Origin: Lysobacter sp.
GTDB lineage: Bacteria > Pseudomonadota > Gammaproteobacteria > Xanthomonadales > Xanthomonadaceae
Assembly: GCA_030151365.1 (NCBI GenBank)
Contig: JASLDW010000091.1
Span: 1-48,856, forward strand
Direction of reading: 5' to 3'
DNA: 48,856 nucleotides
Shown: in pieces, positions 18,346 through 27,375 of the stretch
How the letters are laid out: each line of letters opens with the position of its first letter
How positions within the stretch are numbered: position 1 is the first letter of the stretch
Notes under the pieces: model-generated
The model's input: only the letters and a program-made list of their open reading frames with translations
Told to the model about the DNA's origin: nothing
Database searches by the model: none
Position numbers and translations under genes: made by a program

Positions 18346-18756
18346 ATGAAGACGATTGCCCATGCCGGTATTCGTTCCACCGGCGCCAACTATCTCCACG
18401 ACATCGAGGCCGGACACTTCGCGCTGCAGGCGGACGAGCCGGTCGCGCTCGGCGGCCAGGGCAAGGGCCCGGCGCCATTCGATCTCTACCTGGCATCGCT
18501 GGCGGCCTGCACCGCGATCACCCTGCGCATGTATGCCGAACGCAAGGGCTGGGATCTCGGCGACTTTTCCGCCGAACTGAAGCTCACCCGCGACGACGAT
18601 GGCAGCCTGCATGTCCATCGCGTGCTGCACGCGAGCGGCGCGCTCGACGATGCGCAATGGGCACGCCTGCTCGAGATCGTCGCCAACACGCCTGTGACCA
18701 AGGCGATGCGCGAAGGCGTCGACATCACCAGCGAACGCGGCAACGCGAACGCCTGA
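18346..18756 (+). CDS. OsmC family protein with a single cysteine
   Basis: The 136-residue protein has the OsmC/Ohr layout: GPAPFDLYLASLAACTAITLRMYAERKG with the reactive cysteine at C55, then LTRDDDG and the C-terminal helix LLEIVANTPVTKAMREG. OsmC proteins reduce hydroperoxides with two cysteines. Here the position of the second one (usually in a CPV word) reads NTPV, so only C55 is present in the whole protein. It may use an external thiol or do something else. It lies 113 bp after lysR. Confidence 0.88.
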   Translation: MKTIAHAGIRSTGANYLHDIEAGHFALQADEPVALGGQGKGPAPFDLYLASLAACTAITLRMYAERKGWDLGDFSAELKLTRDDDGSLHVHRVLHASGALDDAQWARLLEIVANTPVTKAMREGVDITSERGNANA

Positions 18757-18786
18757 CTCCAATATTCATTTCCAGGAGACTCCACC

Positions 18787-19713
18787 ATGTCCGCTCCGGT
18801 TTCCGTTCCTCCCGATCACGCCAGCGGTCCCGTGCTGGAACTCAGCACCGCGCGCAGCAGCATCGTCGGCGACGACCTGACGGTGAAGCGCGCCCTGCCC
18901 GGCAAGCCACGGCGGATGGTCGGCGCCTGGTGTTTCCTCGACCATGCCGGACCGATGGATTACGCGCCCGATCACGGCCTCACCGTCGGCCCGCATCCGC
19001 ATATCGGCCTGCAGACCTTCACCTGGATGATCGAGGGCGAAGTGATGCATCACGACAGCCTCGGCAATCGCCAGATGATCCGTCCCGGACAGGTGAACCT
19101 GATGACGGCCGGTCGCGGCATCAGCCATGCCGAAGTGTCGCCCGGCGGCGAATCCGGCCGCATCCACGCCGCGCAATTGTGGATCGCGCTGCCCGACGAG
19201 GAGCGCAATCGCGAACCGGCGTTCCAGCATTGCCCGCAGATGCCGCGCGTCGAACAGGACGACTTCGACATCACGGTGCTGGTGGGATCGGCATTCGGGC
19301 AAACCGCCGCGCCGAAGGTCTACACGCCGCTGATCGGCTTCGATCTCGAATCGCAGGCCGCCGCACGCACCACGCTGGCGCTCGATCCGTCGTTCGAACA
19401 TGCGGTGATGCCATTGGAAGGCAGCGCGATCGTCGGTGGACAGGAAGTGCATGATGGCGAGCTGCTCTATCTCGGCACCGGTCGCGACGGCATCGACATC
19501 GAAACGCCTGCGGCCGGTCGCCTGCTGCTGATCGGTGGCACGCCGTTCGGCAAGGACGTGCTGCTGTGGTGGAACTTCGTCGGTCGCACCCAGGAAGACA
19601 TGGAGATCGCGACCGAGGACTGGAACGCCGGACGCCGTTTCGGCACTGTTCCCGATACCGGCCTGGAACCTCTGAAGGCGCCGCCGCTGTCCGGCCTGCA
19701 TCTGCGCGGCTGA
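18787..19713 (+). CDS. Pirin family protein
   Basis: The 308-residue bicupin has an N-terminal metal-binding cupin with HPHIGLQTFTWMIEGEVMHHDS and GRGISHAEVS, where the HxH and H-x-E residues would bind iron, followed by the pirin C-terminal domain (from about 175). Bacterial pirins include quercetinase-like dioxygenases and redox-responsive proteins. AGGAGACT precedes the ATG. It is 30 bp after osmC and 28 bp before the FMN reductase, so the three are likely co-transcribed. Confidence 0.93.
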   Translation: MSAPVSVPPDHASGPVLELSTARSSIVGDDLTVKRALPGKPRRMVGAWCFLDHAGPMDYAPDHGLTVGPHPHIGLQTFTWMIEGEVMHHDSLGNRQMIRPGQVNLMTAGRGISHAEVSPGGESGRIHAAQLWIALPDEERNREPAFQHCPQMPRVEQDDFDITVLVGSAFGQTAAPKVYTPLIGFDLESQAAARTTLALDPSFEHAVMPLEGSAIVGGQEVHDGELLYLGTGRDGIDIETPAAGRLLLIGGTPFGKDVLLWWNFVGRTQEDMEIATEDWNAGRRFGTVPDTGLEPLKAPPLSGLHLRG

Positions 19714-19741
19714 TCCGATCACACGCATAGGGAATATCACG

Positions 19742-20287
19742 ATGGCACGAATCCTCGCCCTCTCCGGCAGCCTGCGCCACGGCTCGTTCAACACCGCGTT
19801 GGCGCGCGCCGCGCGTGCGCAGGCGCCCGAAGGCACGACCGTCGAAGTGGCGACGCTGCACGGCATCCCGCTGTACGACGCCGACGACGAGGCCGCGCAC
19901 GGCATTCCGGAGGCCGTGCAGAAACTGCGCGCGCAGATCCTGGCGCATGACGGCCTGCTGATGGTGACGCCCGAATACAACAACGGCGTGCCCGGCGTGT
20001 TCAAGAACGGCATCGACTGGCTGTCGCGCTCCGGGCTCGACATGTTCGAGGGCTTGAACGTCGCGATGATCGGTGCATCGCCCAGCGGCTTCGGCACCCT
20101 GCTCTCGCAGAGCCACTGGCTGCCGGTACTGCGCACGCTGAAGACGCAGTTGTGGACGGAAGGCCGGATGATGGTGTCGCGCGCCAACACGCTCATCGAC
20201 ATGAACGGCGAAGTGTCGGATCCCGCCACACTCAAGCTGGTCGGGGAGTTCGTGGCCGGATTCGCCCGTCACCTCGACGGCCGCTAA
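19742..20287 (+). CDS. NADPH-dependent FMN reductase
   Basis: The 181-residue flavodoxin-like enzyme shows the FMN phosphate loop ALSGSLRHGSFNTAL and the flavin-contact motif TPEYNNGVPGVFKNGIDWLSR, both typical of the ChrR/azoreductase group that reduces quinones, chromate or azo dyes by NAD(P)H. ASPSGFGTLLSQSHWLPVL completes the family pattern. Its place behind pirin and OsmC in a LysR-linked region supports a quinone or electrophile detoxification role. Confidence 0.92.
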   Translation: MARILALSGSLRHGSFNTALARAARAQAPEGTTVEVATLHGIPLYDADDEAAHGIPEAVQKLRAQILAHDGLLMVTPEYNNGVPGVFKNGIDWLSRSGLDMFEGLNVAMIGASPSGFGTLLSQSHWLPVLRTLKTQLWTEGRMMVSRANTLIDMNGEVSDPATLKLVGEFVAGFARHLDGR

Positions 20288-20356
20288 CGAAATCCGAACA
20301 CGCATCACGAAAACTTCGAATAGGGTGCGGGGCGTTTTCGGCCAAAAATTTGCTGA

Positions 20357-21667
20357 ATGGATTCTTCCGACAAACTCCCTGTCGTCATTGCCGGTGCCGG
20401 TTTCAGCGGACTTGCGCTCGCGGCGCAGTTGCTTGAACGCGGCGAATCCGTCGCATTGATCGGCTGCGCCGAGAATTTCGGTCGCGGCACCGCCTATGGC
20501 GACGCCTGGCGCGAACACCTGCTCAACGTGCCGGCCGATCGCATGGGCCTGCGCGCGGATGCACCGGCTGCCTTCGCCGATTGGCTGGGCCTGCAAGGCG
20601 AAGAGCGCCGTCGTTTCCGCCCGCGCCTGGAATTCGGCGATTACCTCACGCACGAGCTCGACGGCCTGCGGGCGCGATGCGGCGAACGCCTGCGCTGCAT
20701 CGAAAACGGCATCACCGCGATCACGCCTGGCGTCGATGCGCGCTGGCGCGTGGCGCTCGATTCCGGCGAGATGCTGGAGAGCGATCGCCTCGTCCTCGCA
20801 CTGGGCGCCGCGGGCGCGACGAATGAATCGAACAACGATGCCTTCATCCGCCAGCCGTGGGCGCGGGGTGCGTTGTCGAACATCGCCGCCGATGCACCGG
20901 TGCTGATCCTCGGCACCGGACTGACCATGATCGACATGGTGCTGGCGCTGCAGGCGCAAGGGCATCGCGGCACGATCACCGCGATCTCGCGTCGCGGCCG
21001 CCTGCCCCTGCTGCATCCGGAACCGCCGTTGCCGCCGACACCGCCACCGCCCGCATTGCTCGCGGCGCTGGAACGCGGCGACCTGCGCGCGGCGCTCCGG
21101 GAATTCCGCGCGGCCATCGCCACGGGCGCGGCGCCGCCGACACTCGCCGATGGCCTGCGTGCGCTGATCCCGCAGCTGTGGCGCGGCTGGTCGCTGCCGA
21201 CGCGCAAGCGCTTCCTGCGCCACCTGCGCCCGTGGTGGGACAGCGTGCGCCATCGCGTGCCGGGCGAAGTCTTCGCCACGCTCGATCGCTTGCGCGAAGA
21301 AGGCCGACTGCGGATCCGCGCCGGTCATCTTGTCGATCATGAAAACGGCAATGCCCGTATCCGCTGGCGTGGCGAGCGCAGCGATACGGCGATGCCCGCC
21401 GCGTTCGTGATCGATGCCACCGGCCTGGATGGCAATCGCGATCGCTACGCCGCGCATCCGGCATTGGCAACGCTGTTTGCAGGCGGTCATGCCCGCATCG
21501 ACCCGCTCGGCCTCGGCCTCGACTGCAAACCGGACGGCGACGTGGCCGGCGCCGACGGCCTCCACCTGATCGGCTTCCTGCGTCGCGGCGAATGCTGGGA
21601 GAGCACCGCCGTGCCCGAATTGCGCGCACAGGCCGCTGCACTTGCGGAGCGGCTGGCGGCATACTGA
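20357..21667 (+). CDS. FAD/NAD(P)-binding protein
   Basis: The 436-residue protein opens with the dinucleotide fold VVIAGAGFSGLALAAQLLERG and continues RGTAYGDAWREHLLNVPADRMG, the pattern of the FAD-NAD(P)-binding family that includes hydroxyacylglutathione-linked and siderophore-type oxygenases. A second nucleotide site, VLILGTGLTMIDMVLAL, lies near residue 180, and IDATGLDG near the end closes the FAD domain. The substrate is unknown. The segment LPPTPPPPALL near the middle is a proline-rich loop. It lies 69 bp after the FMN reductase and may belong to the same unit. Confidence 0.82.
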   Translation: MDSSDKLPVVIAGAGFSGLALAAQLLERGESVALIGCAENFGRGTAYGDAWREHLLNVPADRMGLRADAPAAFADWLGLQGEERRRFRPRLEFGDYLTHELDGLRARCGERLRCIENGITAITPGVDARWRVALDSGEMLESDRLVLALGAAGATNESNNDAFIRQPWARGALSNIAADAPVLILGTGLTMIDMVLALQAQGHRGTITAISRRGRLPLLHPEPPLPPTPPPPALLAALERGDLRAALREFRAAIATGAAPPTLADGLRALIPQLWRGWSLPTRKRFLRHLRPWWDSVRHRVPGEVFATLDRLREEGRLRIRAGHLVDHENGNARIRWRGERSDTAMPAAFVIDATGLDGNRDRYAAHPALATLFAGGHARIDPLGLGLDCKPDGDVAGADGLHLIGFLRRGECWESTAVPELRAQAAALAERLAAY

Positions 21668-21748
21668 CGGCGACACCGTACGATCAACCACATTTCGTTC
21701 ACCGCGGCCCCACCATCATCCGGGCCGCACCGGTCGAAGGCAGCGCCC

Positions 21749-23317
21749 ATGAATTCCGTTCCCTGGCAGGTCAACCTGCAGAACTCGCTCGGCACCTATC
21801 TCCCCAACCTACTCGGCGGCATCGCCCTGCTGCTGGTGGGCTGGTTCGTCGCCCTGGTGCTGTCGGCACTGACCCGTCGCGGCCTGATGGCGCTTCAGGT
21901 CAACGACAAGCTCAACGCCAACACCCATTCGCGCATCGACTTCGAACGCATCGCCGCGCGCCTGGTGTTCTGGTTCGTGCTGCTGCTGGCGGTGCTGGGA
22001 ATGTTCAGCGTGCTCGACCTGCAGGGCATTTCCGGCCCGCTGAGCCTGCTGGCCGGCACGGTGATGGCCTACGTCCCGCGCCTGCTGCTGGCGATCGGAC
22101 TGGCGGCACTGGCGTGGCTGGTGGCGACGGTGATCCGTTCGCTGGTCAATCGCGCGCTCGGCGCGACCCGCCTCGACGACACGCTTTCCGAAAGCGCGGG
22201 GATGGAACCGGTCTCGGCAACCATGGGCAACGTCGCCTACTGGCTGGTGCTGCTGCTGTTCCTGCCGGCGATCGTCGGCGTGCTGCAGATCGAAGGCCTG
22301 ATGGCGCCGCTGGAAAACATGACCCAGACGATGCTGGGCATGCTGCCGAATGTTTTCGCCGCGCTGGTGCTCGGCGTGCTGGGCTGGATCATCGCCAAGG
22401 TCGTGCGCGGACTGGTGACCAACCTGCTGTCGGCGACCGGCATCGACCGCATGAGCGCCAGCAACGACACCACGCGTGACGTGCGCCTGTCGCAGCTTGG
22501 CGGCACCCTTGCCTTCATCCTCGTCATCGTGCCGACCCTGGTCGCCGCGCTCGACGCGTTGAAGATCCAGTCGATTTCGGTGCCGCTCACCAACATGCTC
22601 AACATCATGATGGCGGCGGTGCCGAACGTGCTGGCCGCCGCGGCCATCCTGCTGCTGGCGTGGTTCATCGGCCGCTTCGCCTCGGGCCTGGTGACGCGCC
22701 TGCTCGCCAACCTCGGTCTCGACCGCCTGCCCGAGCGCCTCGGCTTCGGCCAGGCCTTCGGCGACCACGCCCATCTCGGCGAGGACGGACTGGGCGGAGA
22801 TGACGTCGATTTCGTCGCATCTCCCACCACGGTCATACCGGCCAACAACCGCTGGTCGCTGTCGGATGTCGCCGGCCATCTCGCGCTGTTCTTCATCATG
22901 CTGTTCGCGACGGTGGAAGCCGCCGGCATGCTCGGTTTCGACGGCGTGCGCGACCTGCTGGAAACCTTCATCGCCTTCGGCAGCGATGTCCTGCTGGGGC
23001 TGGTGATCTTCGTGGTCGGCTACTGGCTGGCCAATGTCGCCACTGCCGCCATCCAGCGCGCCAATCCCGACCACAACGTCGGGCTGTCGCGCATCGCCCG
23101 CGTCGCCATCCTCGGGCTGGTGATCGCGATGGGGCTGCGCGCGATGGGCATCGCCGACGACATCGTCAACCTCGCCTTCGCGCTGGTCCTGGGTGCGATC
23201 GCGGTGGCGGTGGCGATCGCCTTCGGCGTCGGCGGCCGCGCTGCCGCCGGCCGGATCGCCGATCGCTGGGCCGACCAGATCCTCGATCGCGGCAAGGGCG
23301 GCGATCCGCAGGCCTAA
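21749..23317 (+). CDS. Mechanosensitive-channel-like protein with TM_helix repeats
   Basis: The 522-residue inner-membrane protein is built of repeated two-helix units. Words of the type LPNVFAALVLGVLGWIIAKVVRGLV and VPNVLAAAAILLLAWFIGRFASGLV recur at least four times, each followed by a polar loop with LG-D-R. This is the TM_helix (CmpX-like) organisation, related to MscS channels but without the MscS beta domain. A charged, Gly/Asp-rich loop (around residues 333-345) splits the repeats. CmpX-type proteins influence membrane stress responses, but transport has not been shown for most. The 3' end abuts the palindromic element at 23328. Confidence 0.85.
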   Translation: MNSVPWQVNLQNSLGTYLPNLLGGIALLLVGWFVALVLSALTRRGLMALQVNDKLNANTHSRIDFERIAARLVFWFVLLLAVLGMFSVLDLQGISGPLSLLAGTVMAYVPRLLLAIGLAALAWLVATVIRSLVNRALGATRLDDTLSESAGMEPVSATMGNVAYWLVLLLFLPAIVGVLQIEGLMAPLENMTQTMLGMLPNVFAALVLGVLGWIIAKVVRGLVTNLLSATGIDRMSASNDTTRDVRLSQLGGTLAFILVIVPTLVAALDALKIQSISVPLTNMLNIMMAAVPNVLAAAAILLLAWFIGRFASGLVTRLLANLGLDRLPERLGFGQAFGDHAHLGEDGLGGDDVDFVASPTTVIPANNRWSLSDVAGHLALFFIMLFATVEAAGMLGFDGVRDLLETFIAFGSDVLLGLVIFVVGYWLANVATAAIQRANPDHNVGLSRIARVAILGLVIAMGLRAMGIADDIVNLAFALVLGAIAVAVAIAFGVGGRAAAGRIADRWADQILDRGKGGDPQA

Positions 23318-23327
23318 CCGCCGCAGC

Positions 23328-23458
23328 TGCAGACACCGGGTGGGGTAGACCGGTCCGTGGAGCGACCGTTCCGCCGCATGGATGCGGCGGACGAGCCTAC
23401 ATGGACGTATTCACGGCGTGTCGCGGAGCGGACTGGTCTGCCTCGCCCGGTGTCTGCA
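23328..23458. repeat. Long palindromic intergenic element
   Basis: The ends are inverted: TGCAGACACCGGG at the left pairs with CCCGGTGTCTGCA at the right, and the match continues imperfectly for about 35 bp inward (GGGGTAGACCGGTCCG against its partner). A perfect 9-bp hairpin, CCGCCGCAT-GG-ATGCGGCGG (23371-23390), sits inside. It fills the gap between the channel gene and ppa, lacks a T tract and has no coding capacity I can support. It resembles REP-type or MITE-type intergenic elements that recur in xanthomonad genomes. Only one copy is present here, so that is inference. Confidence 0.65.
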
Positions 23459-23491
23459 TTACAATGACGCATCGCACAAAAAGGAAGCGCC

Positions 23492-24040
23492 ATGGGCCTC
23501 GACCTCGTCAGCACCGGCAAGAACCCGCCGGACGAAATCAACGTCATCATCGAAATCCCCAAGGACGCCGAGCCGGTCAAGTACGAGGTCGACAAGGCCA
23601 GCGGTGCGATCTTCGTCGATCGCATCCTGTCGACGCCGATGCGCTATCCGTGCAACTACGGCTACGTCCCGCACACCGTCTGCGGCGACGGCGACCCGGC
23701 CGACGTGCTGGTGATCCTGCCGCTGCCGCTGGTGCCGGGCTCGGTGATCCGCTGCATCCCGGTCGGCGTGCTGAAGATGACCGACGAAGCGGGCAGCGAC
23801 GAGAAGATCGTCGCGGTGCCGGTGCCGAAGATCTTCGGCGGTTACGCCCACATCAGCGACATCGAACAGGTGTCGAAGCACTGGCTGGAACGCATCGGCC
23901 ATTTCTTCGAGCACTACAAGGACCTCGAGAAGGGCAAGTGGGTGAAGCTCGACGGCTGGGGCAACGCCGCCGAAGCCAAGCAGGTGCTCGTCGATTCGAT
24001 GAAGCGTTACGAAGACAGCGCCGAGAAGCCGAACTTCTGA
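23492..24040 (+). CDS. ppa: Inorganic pyrophosphatase (soluble, family I)
   Basis: The 182-residue cytoplasmic enzyme hydrolyses PPi to phosphate. The substrate and metal residues are in YVPHTVCGDGDPADVLVILP, with EIPKDAEPVKYEVDK and FGGYAHISDIEQV also as expected, and the KGKWVKLDGW signature near the end. AAGGAAG precedes the ATG. It is the third PPi-linked enzyme in the window after Pfp and HppA. Confidence 0.97.
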   Translation: MGLDLVSTGKNPPDEINVIIEIPKDAEPVKYEVDKASGAIFVDRILSTPMRYPCNYGYVPHTVCGDGDPADVLVILPLPLVPGSVIRCIPVGVLKMTDEAGSDEKIVAVPVPKIFGGYAHISDIEQVSKHWLERIGHFFEHYKDLEKGKWVKLDGWGNAAEAKQVLVDSMKRYEDSAEKPNF

Positions 24041-24062
24041 TCCGCGCGCGAATCCGCGATGC

Positions 24063-24092
24063 AAAAAAGGGCGCCCTTCGGCGCCCTTTTTC
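24063..24092. terminator. Bidirectional Rho-independent terminator
   Basis: AAAAAGGGCGCC-CTTC-GGCGCCCTTTTT is a perfect hairpin with an A run on one side and a T run on the other. It serves ppa (rightward) and the DUF4136 lipoprotein gene (leftward), which converge here. Confidence 0.95.
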
Positions 24093-24110
24093 CTTGAAGC
24101 CGATCGGCGG

Positions 24111-24707
24111 TCATTTCTTCGCCGGAACGATCGGCTGGTTGCTGCCGGCCTGGTACGGATATTTGGCGAAGACCGCGGTGATCGTCTTGTCGATGTTGGC
24201 GGCACGCTCCTGCGCGTTCATCCGCGTCACGGTGGCGATCGCATCGCCGGTCCACACCATCCGGTTCTGCTTCGCGTCCACCAGATCGATGCTCAGGGTG
24301 CCTTCCTGGTAGTTGCTGACCTGCATCTGGTCGTACCACACCGGCACCGCGACATAGGCGCGACGGCGATAGCTGTACAGCACCGCGACATCGCTCATCG
24401 GCACGCTGTACACCGCAGTGCGATCCCGGACCACGCCCTGGAAATTCACCTGCAGGTCGGGCGACTTCTCGCTGTAGGCATAGCCGTGCGCGGACATCTC
24501 GCGGCGGATGTTGTCCTTGATGCGATCGGTGATCCAGCTGGCATAGCCCGACTGTTCCATCGCGATCGGCTGGTAGAAACCCCAGGTGCGATAGCGTCCG
24601 AAATCGGCGGCCGGATCCTGGTCGGTCTTGACGTAGGGGCCGCTGGCGCACGCCGCCAGCAGCACCGTGGTGGCCAGCAATGCGGCCGTGGCAATCTTCT
24701 TGAACAT
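24111..24707 (-). CDS. DUF4136 lipoprotein
   Basis: The 198-residue protein has a lipoprotein signal ending in the lipobox LAAC (cysteine near residue 20) and the DUF4136 pattern: YVKTDQDPAADFGRYRTWGFY, ITDRIKDNIRREMSAHGY, PDLQVNFQG and TLSIDLVDAKQNRMVWTGDA. It should sit at the outer membrane with a periplasmic domain. The family function is unknown. ATG 24707 puts the signal at the N-terminus, and the in-frame ATG at 24731 is less likely. It ends at the bidirectional terminator and starts 172 bp from the thiC stop on the same strand. Confidence 0.9.
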   Translation of the reverse strand: MFKKIATAALLATTVLLAACASGPYVKTDQDPAADFGRYRTWGFYQPIAMEQSGYASWITDRIKDNIRREMSAHGYAYSEKSPDLQVNFQGVVRDRTAVYSVPMSDVAVLYSYRRRAYVAVPVWYDQMQVSNYQEGTLSIDLVDAKQNRMVWTGDAIATVTRMNAQERAANIDKTITAVFAKYPYQAGSNQPIVPAKK

Positions 24708-24796
24708 GATGGGCACTCCCTTGGCGTTCATGGACGCAGTTTAGAACGTCCGCTGCGAACGGCGCGTGTCATCCCGGCACCGTTGCCAAACGTTCA

Positions 24797-24879
24797 CCGG
24801 GTGAGGCCCGGAACTGCGGCAGGCGTCACCCTGCCGCATCGCCGCCTTATTCGGCGTGACCGTGCCCGAGTACCGCGCC

Positions 24880-24894
<15 letters not shown>
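24797..24894. repeat. Cluster of four hairpins at the 3' end of thiC
   Basis: Within 98 bp there are CCGGG-N5-CCCGG (24797-24811), TGCGGCAGG-N6-CCTGCCGCA (24815-24838), a CGCCG/CGGCG pair around 24838-24855 and TACCGCGCC-N6-GGCGCGGTA (24871-24894). The last one holds the thiC stop codon in its loop. The word GCCTTATTCGGCG occurs twice, 35 bp apart, so a local duplication formed part of the cluster. No T tract is present. The rest of 24708-24879 holds no gene I can support. Confidence 0.65.
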
Positions 24895-26757
<1,863 letters not shown>

Positions 26758-26792
26758 CGGCGTGTCGTCCAGTGGCCGGCCGCAAGGGATTC

Positions 26793-26838
26793 GCGGTCCG
26801 TGAACGAAGCGAAGGCGCAGGGGACCGGATCGGACCGC
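26793..26838 (-). promoter_or_regulatory. Possible expression platform of the TPP riboswitch
   Basis: GCGGTCCG (26793-26800) and CGGACCGC (26831-26838) are perfectly complementary. A second GGACCG at 26822 offers an alternative partner for the same strand. No T tract follows, so control is more likely translational or Rho-linked than intrinsic termination. Confidence 0.4.
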
Positions 26839-26841
26839 CGC

Positions 26842-26920
26842 GAAGCTTCCCTACGCCGGTCTCAACCGGATCAGGTTCGAAGGGTGTTTCTCAACCGTCG
26901 GCCGACGGTACCCCCGCTTC
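26842..26920 (-). ncRNA. TPP riboswitch (THI element) of thiC
   Basis: Read on the minus strand, the sequence closes with a GAAGC/GCTTC P1 stem, contains GGGGGTACC, an ACCGTCGG/CCGACGGT P3 hairpin, TGAGAAA-CACCC and the conserved ACCCTTCGAACCTGATC and GCGTAGGGAAGC words of the THI box. The first base of the usual CTGAGA is T here. It lies 84 bp upstream of the thiC ATG. Confidence 0.95.
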
Positions 26921-26929
26921 TGGCGCTAT

Positions 26930-26960
26930 TTGACCATGCCGGGGGGCTGCCAGCTAGTAT
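26930..26960 (+). promoter_or_regulatory. Weak candidate promoter of the 27010-31682 cluster
   Basis: TTGACC (26930-26935) and TAGTAT (26955-26960) are separated by 19 bp, longer than ideal. On the other strand the same bases include CATACT, a possible -10 for thiC. Both assignments are tentative. Confidence 0.25.
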
Positions 26961-26979
26961 GCCCCCGACCATGGGGAGG

Positions 26980-26997
26980 GTCGTCATCGATGACGAC
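26980..26997. promoter_or_regulatory. 18-bp perfect palindrome, candidate operator
   Basis: GTCGTCATCGATGACGAC is self-complementary over all 18 bases. It lies between the thiC riboswitch and the DUF805 start codon, 12 bp before the latter. Dyads of this kind are often binding sites of dimeric regulators. No regulator is encoded beside it. Confidence 0.4.
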
Positions 26998-27009
26998 AAG
27001 GGATAAGGG

Positions 27010-27375
27010 ATGCTGAATTGGCTGGAATGGAAGGGGCGGCTGCCCCGGCGCAGCTTCCTGTGGCGGCTCGTGGCCGCGAGCCTGGTGTTCATCGTGCTGT
27101 ACGTGTTCATGGACCGCGCGATCGGCCACGCCAGCACCCTGTTGCTGTACCTGCCGTTCTTCGCCGTGCTGCTGTCGCTGTCGGTGCGCCGCCTGCACGA
27201 CCAGGCCAAGGTCGCCGGCTGGCTGCTCCTCCTGCTGGTTCCGGTGCTGGGACCGGTGCTGGTCGGCTTCCTGCTGCTGTTCAGGCGTGGCACGCCGGGA
27301 GAAAACCAGTACGGCGACGATCCGCGCACGCGCGGTCGCGATTATCTCGAGGTCGATGCCATTGGGCGCGCCTGA
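27010..27375 (+). CDS. DUF805 family membrane protein
   Basis: The 121-residue protein has three hydrophobic segments (about 20-38, 43-62, 70-95) and the DUF805 signatures GRLPRRSFLWRL near the start, SVRRLHDQAKVAGW in the middle and RGTPGENQYGDDPR near the end. The family function is unknown. AAGGGATAAGGG precedes the ATG. The stop codon lies 20 bp inside the next gene, so the two are translationally linked. DUF805 genes occur in many settings, so this one may be only an opportunistic member of the cluster. Confidence 0.9.
   Translation: MLNWLEWKGRLPRRSFLWRLVAASLVFIVLYVFMDRAIGHASTLLLYLPFFAVLLSLSVRRLHDQAKVAGWLLLLLVPVLGPVLVGFLLLFRRGTPGENQYGDDPRTRGRDYLEVDAIGRA

Noticed and set aside
23382..23714. 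Small ORF starting in the palindromic element
   Set aside because: It overlaps ppa in another frame and begins within the hairpin. The Arg/Ser/Pro-rich translation is not protein-like.
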